Shown piece by piece: positions 40,376-49,971 of a stretch of DNA of 64,000 bases. The translations under genes were made by a program, and so were the position numbers. Position 1 is the first letter of the stretch. Every line of letters begins with the position of its first letter. Below the pieces are notes generated by a model. The model had not been told where the DNA came from. It was given only the letters and a program-made list of their open reading frames with translations, and searched no databases. Origin of the DNA: Paenibacillus spiritus (lineage in GTDB: Bacteria > Bacillota > Bacilli > Paenibacillales > Paenibacillaceae); assembly GCF_008710135.1 (NCBI RefSeq), contig NZ_VYKK01000017.1, positions 1-64,000 on the forward strand, given 5' to 3'.

Positions 40376-40609
40376 ATGGAAATTTTCATGAAGGTGCTGC
40401 TTCTCATTTTCTCGATCGGCTTGATTACGGTGGTTCTGCTGCAGAAGGGCAAGAGCGCCGGGCTGTCGGGTGCCATCTCCGGCGGCGCTGAGCATCTGTT
40501 CGGCAAATCGAAGGCGCGCGGCATGGAACTGGTGCTTCAGCGTATTACGGTTGGTCTGGCGGCCGGATTCTTCATCCTGTCGATCGTTGTAGCTATTCTT
40601 ACCGACTAA
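40376..40609 (+). CDS. secG: Preprotein translocase subunit SecG
   Basis: 77 residues with two membrane helices ([17 protein letters not shown] and a second near [17 protein letters not shown]) joined by a Gly-rich cytoplasmic loop containing [18 protein letters not shown]. It is the small accessory subunit of SecYEG. I start at ATG 40376, 5 bases behind GGGGGTGG; GTG 40367 is inside that RBS. Confidence 0.95.
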   Translation: MEIFMKVLLLIFSIGLITVVLLQKGKSAGLSGAISGGAEHLFGKSKARGMELVLQRITVGLAAGFFILSIVVAILTD

Positions 40610-40627
40610 ACGGACATTGGACGATCT

Positions 40628-40662
40628 AAACCTTCGCTCTGTGATGGAGCGGAGGTTTTTTT
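40628..40662 (+). terminator. Terminator after secG
   Basis: The stem AACCTTCGCTC/GAGCGGAGGTT with loop TGTGATG and seven T. Confidence 0.88.
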
Positions 40663-40813
40663 GATAACAGCGGCGTTCCGGTCATGGTGCGGCAGGATCG
40701 TTCCGGCAGGGATGCCGGGGATTAATTTCGTGTATACTAGGGTATGAAGTAGTAATGGAGAAATATACATACAGCCGGGCCCTCGTGCCGCGGCGGCCGA
40801 GGTGACTTGTCAA

Positions 40814-43549
40814 GTGATAACCCAAGACCATTTGCTTGCTTTTATGCGGGAGACCGCTTATAAACCGATGACCTACGACGAGTTCGTCCTGCACCTGAAT
40901 CTTGTAGGCAGCGAGGAATTGCGGGAATTCGAGGAACTGCTGCGGGTCCTGGAACAGGAAGGCCGGGTCGTGCTGACACGGACGGGGCGCTACGGCGTGC
41001 CCGAGCGGATGGATCTGCTCCGCGGGCGGCTTCAGGCGCATGCCAAGGGCTTTGCCTTTCTGATTCCGGACGACCGGGAGCATCCCGACGTCTATATCCA
41101 TGCGAACGACATCAAAGGCGCAATGAACGGCGACATTGTGCTCGTACGGGTAACCTCGCGCAGTCCTTCCGGCGGCCGGATGGAGGGCGAAGTGGTGCGG
41201 ATTGTGCGCCGGGGCGTGCAGCAGACGGTAGGCACCTTCCAGAGCTTCGAGACGTACGGATTCGTGCTGCCGGACGACAAGCGGATCAACCGCGACATCT
41301 TCGTGCCGAAGGAATCGTTCCACGGGGCGGTGGACGGCGAGAAGGTCGTTGTTCGGATTGTGCATTATCCGGAAGGGAGAGCTGCGGCCGAGGGCGAGAT
41401 TATTGAAATTCTGGGGCATAAGGATGACCCCGGAGTGGACATTCTGTCCGTAATCCGCAAGCACCAGCTTCCGGAGGGCTTCTCCGACGAAGTCATGGCG
41501 GAAGCGAACGCGGCTCCCGACTCGATTACCGAAGAAGAGATTATCCAGCAGGGACGGCGCGATCTGCGCGGCCTGAACATTGTTACCATCGACGGGGAAG
41601 ACGCCAAGGACCTCGACGATGCCGTGAATGTGCAGCTGCTGGACAACGGCCATTATAAGCTGGGCGTTCATATTGCCGACGTCAGCTATTATGTGCGCGA
41701 GAATTCCGAGCTGGACAAGGAGGCGTATGCCCGCGGCTGCTCCGTCTACCTGGTAGACCGCGTGATTCCGATGCTGCCGCACCGCTTGTCCAACGGCATT
41801 TGCAGTCTTAACCCACAGGTGGACCGGCTGACGATGTCCTGCGAGATGGAATTCAACGAGCAGATGAAGGTCGTGAAGCACGATATTTTTACAAGCGTAA
41901 TCCGTACCAAGGAGCGCATGACGTATACGAATGTCCGCAAAATCCTCGAGGGCGAGGACCCGGAGCTGCTGGAGCGCTACGCTCCGCTGGTCAATGACTT
42001 CAAGCTCATGAAGGAGCTTGCCATGAAGCTGCGCGACGCGCGGATGCGCCGCGGTGCGGTGGACTTTGACTTCCAGGAGAGCAAGATCATCGTCGACGAG
42101 AACGGCAAGGCGGTCGATATCGTCAAGCGCGAGCGTTCGGTGGCCGAGCAGATTATCGAAGAGTTCATGCTGGCAGCGAACGAGACGGTCGCCGAGCATT
42201 TTCACTGGCTGAAGGTGCCGTTCCTGTACCGGATTCACGAAGACCCGGACCCCGAGAAGCTGCAGAACTTCATGGCGTTCGCGGCCAACTTCGGCTACCA
42301 GGTGAAGGGCCGCGGCAACTCGGTGCATCCCCGGGCGCTGCAGAAGCTGCTGGAGGACATCCAGGGCACCAAAGAGCAGACCGTTATCAGCACGATGATG
42401 CTGCGCTCCATGAAGCAGGCGAAGTACGATGCGGAGAGCACCGGCCACTTCGGGCTGGCCGCGGAATTCTATTCGCACTTCACCTCGCCGATCCGGCGTT
42501 ACCCCGACCTTGTCATTCACCGGGTAATGCGCGAGGTGCTGGAAGGCGGAGGCGCGCTCTCCGAGAAGCGCCAGGAATACCTCGCGAGCCGGATGCCGGA
42601 CATTGCCCAGCAGTCATCCGAGCGCGAACGCGTCGCCGTTGAGGCGGAGCGGGATACGGAGCAGCTCAAGAAGGCCGAGTACATGCTCGACAAGGTGGGC
42701 GAGGAATTCGATGCCATGGTCAGCAGCGTAACGAACTTCGGCATGTTCGTCGAACTCGACAATACGGTGGAAGGCCTGATCCGGCTCAGTCATCTGACGG
42801 ATGACTATTACCATTTTGACGAGACCCATATGGCGCTGATCGGCGAGCGGACGTCCAAAGTGTTCCGCATCGGCGACGAAGTGAAGATCCGCGTCGCCAA
42901 GGTGAACATGGACGACCATACGATCGACTTCGAGCTGGTCGATATGAAGCCCCGCCAGGCGGGGGAACGGCGGGGTGGAGGCTTCGGCGGCCGCCCGGGC
43001 AAGAAGGGCGGCAAGGGCGGCCGCGCCGGCTCCGCAGGCGCGGCTCAGGGCGGCGGCCCCGGCAAAGCGGGCCGCGGCAAAGGCAAGCCCGGCAGCGCAG
43101 GGCGGCCGGGCGGCAGTGAGGCCGCCGGTGCCCGCGGCGGCCAAGGCGGCGGCCCGCGCGGCGAAGCCGCGGGCCAGGGCGCCGCGCGCGGCAAGCGCGG
43201 CAAGGGACGCGGGCCCGGCGAGGATGCGCGCCGGGCGCACACGGCCCTGACGGAGCGCTCCGGCGGGCGCGCTCCGGGCGGAGCCGAAGCCGGCGGTCCC
43301 GGCATCCGCTTCAGCTTCGGCTCCGGCAAGGGCGGCTACGGCGCTCCTTCGGAAGGCGCTGGCGGAAGCGCCGCTGACGCGATCAGCGGCGACACGAAGT
43401 TCCGCAGCCGGGAGGACCTCGGCGGCGATTACGGCGGCGGCCGGTCCGGCAAGGGCCGCCGGAAGAAGAACACGCCAAGCGGCGTGTTCATCAGCCCGGA
43501 TGTGACGCCGGGCGGCGGGGAAGGCCGCAAGCGGAAGCGCAAGAAATAG
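40814..43549 (+). CDS. rnr: Ribonuclease R with long basic C-terminal tail
   Basis: 911 residues. Order: N-terminal winged helix (about 1-60), cold-shock domains (about 75-200), RNB exonuclease core with Mg-binding [16 protein letters not shown] (about 255-270), and S1 domain (about 629-710; [18 protein letters not shown]). It degrades structured RNA 3' to 5' and works with SmpB-tmRNA, encoded next door. The last 200 residues (from about 713) are Gly/Arg/Lys/Ala-rich low complexity, far longer than the usual basic tail. GTG 40814 lies 9 bases after GAGGTG; GTG 40802 is inside that RBS. Confidence 0.95.
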   Translation: MITQDHLLAFMRETAYKPMTYDEFVLHLNLVGSEELREFEELLRVLEQEGRVVLTRTGRYGVPERMDLLRGRLQAHAKGFAFLIPDDREHPDVYIHANDIKGAMNGDIVLVRVTSRSPSGGRMEGEVVRIVRRGVQQTVGTFQSFETYGFVLPDDKRINRDIFVPKESFHGAVDGEKVVVRIVHYPEGRAAAEGEIIEILGHKDDPGVDILSVIRKHQLPEGFSDEVMAEANAAPDSITEEEIIQQGRRDLRGLNIVTIDGEDAKDLDDAVNVQLLDNGHYKLGVHIADVSYYVRENSELDKEAYARGCSVYLVDRVIPMLPHRLSNGICSLNPQVDRLTMSCEMEFNEQMKVVKHDIFTSVIRTKERMTYTNVRKILEGEDPELLERYAPLVNDFKLMKELAMKLRDARMRRGAVDFDFQESKIIVDENGKAVDIVKRERSVAEQIIEEFMLAANETVAEHFHWLKVPFLYRIHEDPDPEKLQNFMAFAANFGYQVKGRGNSVHPRALQKLLEDIQGTKEQTVISTMMLRSMKQAKYDAESTGHFGLAAEFYSHFTSPIRRYPDLVIHRVMREVLEGGGALSEKRQEYLASRMPDIAQQSSERERVAVEAERDTEQLKKAEYMLDKVGEEFDAMVSSVTNFGMFVELDNTVEGLIRLSHLTDDYYHFDETHMALIGERTSKVFRIGDEVKIRVAKVNMDDHTIDFELVDMKPRQAGERRGGGFGGRPGKKGGKGGRAGSAGAAQGGGPGKAGRGKGKPGSAGRPGGSEAAGARGGQGGGPRGEAAGQGAARGKRGKGRGPGEDARRAHTALTERSGGRAPGGAEAGGPGIRFSFGSGKGGYGAPSEGAGGSAADAISGDTKFRSREDLGGDYGGGRSGKGRRKKNTPSGVFISPDVTPGGGEGRKRKRKK

Positions 43550-43565
43550 CACCGCGCGGACAAGG

Positions 43566-43600
43566 GACCCTGGCGGCTTGCTGCGCCGCCAGGGTCTCCT
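43566..43600 (+). terminator. Hairpin after rnr
   Basis: The perfect 12-bp stem GACCCTGGCGGC/GCCGCCAGGGTC has a TTGCTGC loop and is followed by TCCTT, a weak U tract. It is very stable and probably ends or protects the rnr message. Confidence 0.6.
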
Positions 43601-43629
43601 TGCGCGGGCAAAGGCGCTTTTGATACAAT
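43600..43629 (+). promoter_or_regulatory. Possible smpB promoter
   Basis: TTGCGC (43600-43605), an 18-bp spacer and TACAAT (43624-43629). A second GC hairpin (GGCGCCCGC/GCGGGCGCC, 43638-43660) would then sit in the smpB leader just upstream of the RBS. Confidence 0.5.
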
Positions 43630-43688
43630 AAAGACCGGCGCCCGCACACGGCGGGCGCCCTTATTTTGTCAACCGGGGAGTGATGGTC

Positions 43689-44168
43689 ATGGGCAAGAAA
43701 GCGGAGGGCAAAGTCCTCGTCCAGAACAAAAAGGCTTCCCATGATTACTTTATTGAAGATACGTATGAAGCGGGCATGGTGCTGACCGGAACCGAGATCA
43801 AGTCGCTGCGCAACGGCCGCGCCAACATCGGGGACGCGTTCGCTACGATCCGCGGCGGCGAGGTGTTCGTGCACAACCTGCACATCAGCCCGTTCGAGCA
43901 GGGCAACCGCGCCAACCCGGACGATCCGACCCGCACGCGCAAGCTGCTCCTGCACAAGGGCCAGATTGCCAAGCTGCTCGGCCAGTCGAAGCAGGAAGGC
44001 TACACGATTGTCCCGCTGAAGATCTACGTCCGCAACGGCTATGCGAAGCTGCTGCTCGGCCTGGGCAAGGGCAAGAAGCAGTACGACAAACGCGACGCAG
44101 CCGCCAAACGCGATGCCCAGCGCGACATTCAGCGCGCGCTGCGGGAGAAGCAGAAGATCGCCCGCTGA
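43689..44168 (+). CDS. smpB: tmRNA-binding protein SmpB
   Basis: 159 residues. Typical N-terminus [21 protein letters not shown], the RNA-binding [18 protein letters not shown], and a basic C-terminal helix [21 protein letters not shown]. It carries tmRNA into stalled ribosomes. ATG 43689 is 8 bases behind GGGGAG; ATG 43683 and GTG 43680 are too close to it. In Bacillus ssrA follows directly; here an ECF operon and a regulator lie between. Confidence 0.97.
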   Translation: MGKKAEGKVLVQNKKASHDYFIEDTYEAGMVLTGTEIKSLRNGRANIGDAFATIRGGEVFVHNLHISPFEQGNRANPDDPTRTRKLLLHKGQIAKLLGQSKQEGYTIVPLKIYVRNGYAKLLLGLGKGKKQYDKRDAAAKRDAQRDIQRALREKQKIAR

Positions 44169-44223
44169 CCGGCTGACCGACCCGTCAGCCAAAGATGAAG
44201 GAACAGCAGGATACCGACTACAA

Positions 44224-44271
44224 AGACAGGCCATTTCCCCGATGTCACGCATCGGCGGAAATGGCCTGTCT
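44224..44271. repeat. Long stable hairpin between convergent genes
   Basis: AGACAGGCCATTTCC plus CCGATG on the left pair with CATCGG plus GGAAATGGCCTGTCT on the right, with one bulged position and a TCACG loop; more than 20 pairs. It separates convergent smpB and the PHP gene and may act as a bidirectional terminator, although it lacks a T run on either side. Confidence 0.6.
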
Positions 44272-44358
44272 GGCGCTGGGCCGAATCGGTCATTCCCCGA
44301 CCCTTCCGGGCCGCCGGGAGCGGCAGTCCGAGGAGAACGCTGGCAGCGGCAGGGCCGC

Positions 44359-45141
44359 CTATAGGGAAGGTGCGGGTTCGGCTTGTTCAAGCCGATGGAG
44401 CCGCTTCAGCAGCTTTTTGAGCATAACGGAGGCTTTGACCTGAAGCGGCAGGCTGTCGGCGACGGTAAGCGTATAGGCGCGGTTCAATATAGCCTGCTTC
44501 AGCTCAGCCGCCGTATGGCAGGGATGCTGCAGTTCATTGTATACACTGCCGTACTGGAGGCACTGGTGGGTATCGCTCCCGGCGGTTACGGGCTTGCCCA
44601 ACCCGGCGGCCAGGCGCTCGACCTGCTCCCGGTTGGCCGCGGCTCCGTATTCGTACAGGTCCTTGGCGTTCAGATCGAAGGCATCGAGCCGCATCAACTG
44701 CTCTCTCTTCAAATGATGAAGCGGCGTCGATTGCCGGAAAGGATGCGCGCCGATGCGCAGCAGAGGGAGGTCCTCGGTCATCGCTATCAGTTCGTCGAAC
44801 GGAATGAAGCAGCCCTTCTCCGTACAAGGCTCGAGGCCGCGGCGGACCTCCAGAATATGCTCCTTGCGCCCAATGAGCAGGATATGTCCATTCTCCCGGA
44901 TATCGACTTCCATACCGGGGAAGATCTTCAGCGAACCTGCTTCGTAATACTCCCCGTTGAAGGGGTACATCCGGTCGAGCGATTCGTACACGTCATGGAA
45001 ATGGCGGGTATTGAAGTGTTCGGTTAGAGCCAGGGCATCCAGCCCGCTCCCTGCCGCTTCGGCGGCCATTTCTTCATAATAGGCCGGCGAGAAATCGGTG
45101 GCCTTGGATAATTTGGCATGGGTATGCAGATCAATGCGCAT
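44359..45141 (-). CDS. PHP-domain phosphoesterase of the ECF operon
   Basis: 260 residues. N-terminal PHP metal site IDLHTHAKLSKATDF (about 3-17), further ligands in ALTEHFNTRHF, GMEVDIREN, GAHPFR and GSDTHQCLQ. It is related to PHP phosphoesterases but is not HisJ (that gene is at 16050). ATG 45141 follows AAGGAGA; the 11 in-frame codons upstream belong to the intergenic gap. It lies 29 bp after the T-component gene, so it is the last gene of the operon. A phosphatase acting on the imported compound is inference. Confidence 0.8.
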   Translation of the reverse strand: MRIDLHTHAKLSKATDFSPAYYEEMAAEAAGSGLDALALTEHFNTRHFHDVYESLDRMYPFNGEYYEAGSLKIFPGMEVDIRENGHILLIGRKEHILEVRRGLEPCTEKGCFIPFDELIAMTEDLPLLRIGAHPFRQSTPLHHLKREQLMRLDAFDLNAKDLYEYGAAANREQVERLAAGLGKPVTAGSDTHQCLQYGSVYNELQHPCHTAAELKQAILNRAYTLTVADSLPLQVKASVMLKKLLKRLHRLEQAEPAPSL

Positions 45142-45170
45142 GAAATCGTCTCCTTGTTTAATGTGGTTTA

Positions 45171-45986
45171 TCAAATGCGGTCCAGACCGAACAGGACGGC
45201 TGTATAGAGCGCTGATCCGCCGAGGAACAGAACATCATGCCTGCGCAGCCGGAGATGGGCGAGCTTCAGCTTCTTGGCGGCGGGATTCTTCATGCCGTAA
45301 GAGAAGCCGCGCGTCTCCAAGGCTTCTACGGTCGTCCGGGAGCGTTTTGCCGTCGCCAGCATCAAGGGGAAGAAGGCGTACACCAGCAGTCTTACATAGT
45401 GAACCGCATACCGCCAGTAGAGAAGACCGGGCCGTTCCGGCACCCGGCCGCGCAGCCGGTAGGAGAGCAGCACGTTGCGGAACTCCTCGAACAGCACCGG
45501 CAGAATGCGGTAGCCGTAGGACAGGCTGAAGGAGAAGGCCGCCGGCATGCCGAGCGCCAGCAGGCCGTCGCTGATCTTCTCGGGGTCCATCCCCGAGAAG
45601 ACGGTAATGCTGGCCAGGGACACCACCGAGAGCTTGAGGGTCAGCTTCAGCAGCGGCAGGGCGGAGGAGACATCGCCGCCAAAGAACAGCGAGAGCAGGA
45701 ACAGCCATCCGACCTGGCCGATCAGACCGAGAGCGAGAATGAACAGAATGAACGGCGAGACGCGCGAGAGAGCGGTAGTCAGTATCATCAGCAGACATAA
45801 TCCCGCAAGAACCGTCATGCTGCCGATGAACCAGGGGACCACGGCAAAGAAGAGATACCAGATCAGCAGTCCCCTCGGGTCAAGCCGGGACAGAGACGCA
45901 TGTCCGCTGCCGTAGGCGGTATTCATCAGCTCCAACTGAATGCGGTCCAACGAGATGCGGTTAAACCAGCTGCGGACAAGCTGCAT
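45171..45986 (-). CDS. ECF transporter T component
   Basis: 271 residues with five or six membrane segments and the cytoplasmic coupling motif typical of EcfT/CbiQ: AKRSRTTVEALETRGF (about 210-225). It links the S component to the ATPase. It overlaps the ATPase gene by 26 bp, so the two are translationally coupled. Confidence 0.88.
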   Translation of the reverse strand: MQLVRSWFNRISLDRIQLELMNTAYGSGHASLSRLDPRGLLIWYLFFAVVPWFIGSMTVLAGLCLLMILTTALSRVSPFILFILALGLIGQVGWLFLLSLFFGGDVSSALPLLKLTLKLSVVSLASITVFSGMDPEKISDGLLALGMPAAFSFSLSYGYRILPVLFEEFRNVLLSYRLRGRVPERPGLLYWRYAVHYVRLLVYAFFPLMLATAKRSRTTVEALETRGFSYGMKNPAAKKLKLAHLRLRRHDVLFLGGSALYTAVLFGLDRI

Positions 45987-47889
45987 GGCCGTTCTCCTCC
46001 TTTTCTTGAATTTGCATCCGGCGGAGCCGGTCGGCCAGAGCAGCCGGAGAGCTGCTGACCGGATAAAGGCCCAGCGCAGCCGACAGCTCCATGCTCTGGG
46101 TCAGAGCAAGCCCGGCCCGGCCGATCAGACCGGAATCGGCAAAAATCTCCGCAGCCGTCCCATCGGCGGTAATCTCCCCCTGATGCATGACGATTACGCG
46201 GGTGGCCCATTCGTTGACAAGCTGCATGTCATGCGTGGCGATGATGACCGTCCGTACGTGCTGCTCCAGTTCCCGGAGCATGCCCAGCAGCTCTTCCCGG
46301 GTCGCCATATCCAGATTGGCGGTCGGTTCGTCGAGCAGCATGACGGCAGGCCGGACGGCCGAGCCGATCGCAAGCGACACCCGGCGCTGCTGGCCGCCGG
46401 ACAGGAGACGGGCATCGCGCTCCTGAAGCGGTCCGAGCCGGAAGCTGCGGAGCATGTGATCCACCGTCTTCCCGGGCTCGGCATAACCGCGGCTGTCCAG
46501 GCAGTAGGCGATTTCCTTGCGGACGCTGTCTTCGATGAACATATCTTCCGGGTTCTGAAAAATATAAGCGACCTCCCGCGACAGCCGCTCCAGCGTGAGG
46601 GTGCGGGTATCCTGACCCAGCACCTCAACTGCTCCGGACGAAGGCCGGGCGATTCCGGCAATCAGCTTCATGAGCGAGGATTTGCCGGCGCCGTTGCTGC
46701 CGACCAGGGCAACGCGTTCCCCTTCGCCGATGCGGAGCGTCACCCCGTGCAGGACAGGCTGTACCTGCTTGCGGATCGAGCGGTAGCCCAGCGATACGCG
46801 CTCCAGCCGGATGACGGCCGCTTCACCTTGGGCAGGGCCGGAAGCATCGGGCCCTGTCAGGAGCCCCTTAACGGATCCTGACACGAAGCCCGCCCCAGGC
46901 TCTGCCGCGGACCCTGGCTCCGACTGTGGGAAGGCCGCCGTCTTCGGCATGTTTGGCACCGATAGAGCTGCCTGCATCCCGGCGGCAGCCGGGGGACCGG
47001 CCGGAAGCAGGCGGCTGAAGTATGCGGCCGCCTCTTCCACGGTAATCGGGTACGGTTCCCGTGCCGTCCCGGCGGCCTCCGGTTGGAGCGCTGCAAGTCT
47101 GGCTGCCGTCCGGGTTACTTCAGGCGGCTGGATGCCGAGCCGCTCCAGATCTTGCAGACGGTTCAGCGCTTCGGCCACAGGAAGCTGCCATACGACCCGG
47201 CCCTGCTCCATCAGGCAGACGTCCTGGCAGTAATCGGCGATAAACTCTGTATGGTGTTCAATGACGATCACGGTTCGGCCGTGAATCGTGTGGATGCGTC
47301 GCAGCACGTCGTAGACCTGGCGCGCATGCCGGGGGTCCAGTTGGGAGACCGGCTCATCGACGATCAGGATGCCGGGCTCCAGGGCCAGCGCGCCGGCCAG
47401 CGCGAGCAGATGCTTTTGCCCGCCGCTGAGTTCCCAGATGTAGCGGTCCTCGAGGCCGGCCAATCCGCACAGATCAAGCGCGCGCAGCGCCCGCTCCCGG
47501 TAATCGGCGAGCCCGTAGTTCATCGGAGCGAAGCAGGCCTCATCGAGCACGGTCGGTCGGACCAGCTGGTTCTCAAAATCCTGATACACATAGCCGACCA
47601 TCCGGGAGAGCTCGGCCACGCTCCGGTCTGCGGCATCCTCTCCGTTAATTCGGACGTCCCCCGAGAACTCCCCGGAATAATAGTGGGGAATTAGCCCGTT
47701 GAACAGCTTGCAGAGCGTAGACTTGCCGCAGCCGTTGCCGCCGATAATGGCGGTGAAGCTGCCGTGCCCTACCGTCAGGGAGGCCCCGTTCAGGACGGAA
47801 TGATCCGAGCCGGGATAGCTGAAGGTGACTCCGCATATTTCCGCCGCATAGGGAGCGGCCGGGAGCTGGGCGGCCGGATTAACGCGCAT
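45961..47889 (-). CDS. ECF transporter ATPase, two fused ABC domains
   Basis: 642 residues with two complete ABC domains. Domain 1: Walker A GGNGCGKST (about 50), signature LSGGQKHLLALAGA, Walker B ILIVDEPVSQLDP. Domain 2 (from about 360): Walker A GSNGAGKSS, signature LSGGQQRRVSLAIGSA, Walker B VMLLDEPTANLD. They correspond to EcfA and EcfA' in one chain, joined by an Ala/Pro/Gly linker (about 290-355). Overlaps both neighbours (10 bp with the S gene). Confidence 0.93.
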   Translation of the reverse strand: MRVNPAAQLPAAPYAAEICGVTFSYPGSDHSVLNGASLTVGHGSFTAIIGGNGCGKSTLCKLFNGLIPHYYSGEFSGDVRINGEDAADRSVAELSRMVGYVYQDFENQLVRPTVLDEACFAPMNYGLADYRERALRALDLCGLAGLEDRYIWELSGGQKHLLALAGALALEPGILIVDEPVSQLDPRHARQVYDVLRRIHTIHGRTVIVIEHHTEFIADYCQDVCLMEQGRVVWQLPVAEALNRLQDLERLGIQPPEVTRTAARLAALQPEAAGTAREPYPITVEEAAAYFSRLLPAGPPAAAGMQAALSVPNMPKTAAFPQSEPGSAAEPGAGFVSGSVKGLLTGPDASGPAQGEAAVIRLERVSLGYRSIRKQVQPVLHGVTLRIGEGERVALVGSNGAGKSSLMKLIAGIARPSSGAVEVLGQDTRTLTLERLSREVAYIFQNPEDMFIEDSVRKEIAYCLDSRGYAEPGKTVDHMLRSFRLGPLQERDARLLSGGQQRRVSLAIGSAVRPAVMLLDEPTANLDMATREELLGMLRELEQHVRTVIIATHDMQLVNEWATRVIVMHQGEITADGTAAEIFADSGLIGRAGLALTQSMELSAALGLYPVSSSPAALADRLRRMQIQEKEENGHAACPQLV

Positions 47890-48775
47890 AAGGCATACCC
47901 TCCGTGTCGGCTCCGGTTCTGGAACTGCGGGCCCGCTTCAGGCGCAGCAGGAGCACAGTCCCGGCGGCGACGGCTGCGGCTGCTCCGATGCTGATCCAGA
48001 CCGCACCGCTTTGGCCGGCCCACCCGCTCTCCCACTCCCCGATATTCCAATCGGTCTCGGAGAGCAATTCAGCGCCGAACGCGGCGAGCGCAAGAGCGAG
48101 CCCGAGAGTCACGATCTTGGGCGTGAGCACGCCCGCCCCTTCGTAACGGGTGGACCGGTCGCGAGGACGAATGCCGAGCAGCGGCTCGATTTTGCCGTAC
48201 AGACGGGGAACCAGATAGAGCGTAGGCAGGAGCGCAAAAAGAATGCCGGAGAAGAGAACATCGTTCAGAAAGCCTACGCCTTCGACGATCACGACGCTCT
48301 CGGCCAGTCCGGGTACAGCTTCAAATTCCTCTACCCCGATCCAGACCTTGCCGATGTCGATCAGGCTGCTGCACAGCTGATGCAGGACGACGCCCGTCAT
48401 CGCGGCGATTCCGACCTGCATGCGGCTCAGCGGGTTGCGCACCATCCGGCCGGCGATGTACATGGCCAGCGAGAAGGTCAGGAACTTCTCCAGTTCGCCC
48501 AGACCGCCGAATTGGCCGAGCATCAGCTCGCCGAAGATGATCTCGCCCAGCGCCGCGCCGACTGCGGCATACAGCGGATGGAACAGGATGCAGAGGGTGA
48601 GCGGGATGAAGGCGAAATACTCGACGGACAGTTCTACCGGCCCGAGGCGCAGCTCGGGAATCAGCTCGGTGAACATGTTGGACAGGCCGTACAGCGACAT
48701 GGACAGGACGAAGATCATCATTTTCTGCGAAGACGTCAGGGTGTAGAGGGTTCGGGTTCTATTCTTCATGGACAT
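47879..48775 (-). CDS. ECF transporter substrate-binding S component
   Basis: 298 residues, longer than the usual 180-200. The first 200 residues give six membrane segments of the S-component type (FVLSMSLYGLSNMF at about 23-36 and following). A C-terminal extra unit (about 220-290) has two more membrane segments around a Trp-rich extracytoplasmic loop (DWNIGEWESGW), somewhat like a fused CbiN-type accessory. Substrate cannot be read. ATG 48775. First gene of the operon, divergent from the RpiR gene. Confidence 0.75.
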   Translation of the reverse strand: MSMKNRTRTLYTLTSSQKMMIFVLSMSLYGLSNMFTELIPELRLGPVELSVEYFAFIPLTLCILFHPLYAAVGAALGEIIFGELMLGQFGGLGELEKFLTFSLAMYIAGRMVRNPLSRMQVGIAAMTGVVLHQLCSSLIDIGKVWIGVEEFEAVPGLAESVVIVEGVGFLNDVLFSGILFALLPTLYLVPRLYGKIEPLLGIRPRDRSTRYEGAGVLTPKIVTLGLALALAAFGAELLSETDWNIGEWESGWAGQSGAVWISIGAAAAVAAGTVLLLRLKRARSSRTGADTEGMPYAR

Positions 48776-48853
48776 CAGCCTCCTTCTCGGATGGGTTACA
48801 GGTTCAGTCTAGGGGGGAACTATTAAGCGAGGCGGGAGGGTTTGTCAACGCAT

Positions 48854-48897
48854 TGTAATAAATTTTACATATTGAAAAAGATGAAATAAAATTTACA
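48854..48897. promoter_or_regulatory. Two tandem RpiR/HexR-like operators
   Basis: TGTAATAAATTTTACA (48854-48869) and TGAAATAAAATTTACA (48882-48897) are related 16-bp palindromic sites 28 bp apart, an integral near-helical spacing. Both resemble the TGTAAT-N4-TTACA operator of HexR, an RpiR-family protein. They occupy the divergent gap between the ECF operon and the RpiR gene. Confidence 0.6.
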
Positions 48898-48961
48898 TAA
48901 CAAATCGCGGGTATGCTGAAGCCATCGCGGAGACTTTATAAGGAAAGAAGGAAGATGCGCC

Positions 48962-49816
48962 ATGCCGTCTATTCCAGGCCGGATCTTTCCGGAGCAAGCC
49001 GGTTTTACACCCGGGGAGCGGAAGATTGCCGCTTTCATAGAGAACCATGCCGACGAAGTGCTGTTCCTGACCGAGCAGGCGCTGGCCGACCGGATCGGCA
49101 CCAGCATCGCTACCGTGTCCCGGTTCTGGCGTTCGGCGGGGTATGACAGCGGGAAGGACTTCCGGCGGAAGCTGCGGGCCGCCTCGGCCCACACGCCGGC
49201 GGTGAAGCTGGAGACAACCATCTCCCGCATGGACCCGGACAGCTTGCCGCTTCACACGCTGGAGCAGTCCATCCTCCATCTGCGGGAGACGGCGGGGCGG
49301 ATCGCGCCCGGACAATTGGAGGAAGCCGCGGCGCTGCTGGCCGGAGCCAACCTCATCTACCTTCATGCTCCGGGACCGGCTGCGGCGCTCGGCGAGCTGC
49401 TTCGCTACCGCCTGTCCCGGTTCGGGTTGACGGTACGCCTGATGCCGGCGAGCGGTCACGAGCTGCTGGAGCCGCTGGCCCATGTCCAGGCCGGAGATGC
49501 CGTCCTGCTCTTCAATTTCACCCGCCTGCTGCCCGAGACTGAGGTCATTCTCGATTATGTGAAGGAGAAAGGCTGCCCCGCAGTCATGATAACCGACCGG
49601 GAGGAATTCCGGGACGGCGCTTCGGTGAAGGTTTCCTTTTATGTCCGGCGGGGTGAACGGGGTGAATTCCATTCCATGGTGGCGCCGCTGCTGCTGGTGG
49701 AGCAGATCATCCTGAGCATCGGACTGTCGATGAAGGAGCAAGTGCTGTCCAGGCTGGAGAACCTGGGGAAGCTGCGGGCCAAATATGCCGACAGATTGCC
49801 GCGCGGCAGGGCTTGA
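48962..49816 (+). CDS. RpiR/MurR-family regulator with SIS domain
   Basis: 284 residues. N-terminal RpiR-type helix-turn-helix (about 12-75; LTEQALADRIGTSIATVSRFW), then a SIS sugar-phosphate-binding domain (about 115-250; LIYLHAPGPAAALGELLRYRL). Family members sense phosphosugars. Divergent placement suggests that it controls the ECF-PHP operon and itself. ATG 48962 is behind GAAGGAAG. Confidence 0.9.
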   Translation: MPSIPGRIFPEQAGFTPGERKIAAFIENHADEVLFLTEQALADRIGTSIATVSRFWRSAGYDSGKDFRRKLRAASAHTPAVKLETTISRMDPDSLPLHTLEQSILHLRETAGRIAPGQLEEAAALLAGANLIYLHAPGPAAALGELLRYRLSRFGLTVRLMPASGHELLEPLAHVQAGDAVLLFNFTRLLPETEVILDYVKEKGCPAVMITDREEFRDGASVKVSFYVRRGERGEFHSMVAPLLLVEQIILSIGLSMKEQVLSRLENLGKLRAKYADRLPRGRA

Positions 49817-49880
49817 AGAACAGAAGTGGCAGGGGATGGCACCATTTCCTTGAGGATCTATCCCTTTTCTCCGCCATTTG

Positions 49881-49889
49881 TGATATACT
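49881..49889 (+). promoter_or_regulatory. Extended -10 promoter of ssrA
   Basis: TGATATACT is an extended -10 element about 82 bp before the mature tmRNA 5' end; the -35 region is weak. Confidence 0.5.
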
Positions 49890-49971
49890 CTGTATGTAAG
49901 ACTTAGCGCTTCAATGTCAGCACCGTTCTTGCCGGACGGCCTGCTTGATCCGAAGCTGCCCTTTCTAATGA

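Noticed and set aside
42960..43330. Alternative genes in the minus strand of the rnr tail region
   Set aside because: Long open frames on all strands here result from very high GC; they lack RBS and recognisable proteins.
46900..47060. Stand-alone gene in the linker between the two ECF ATPase domains
   Set aside because: The linker is in frame with both ATPase domains and low complexity; no start site.
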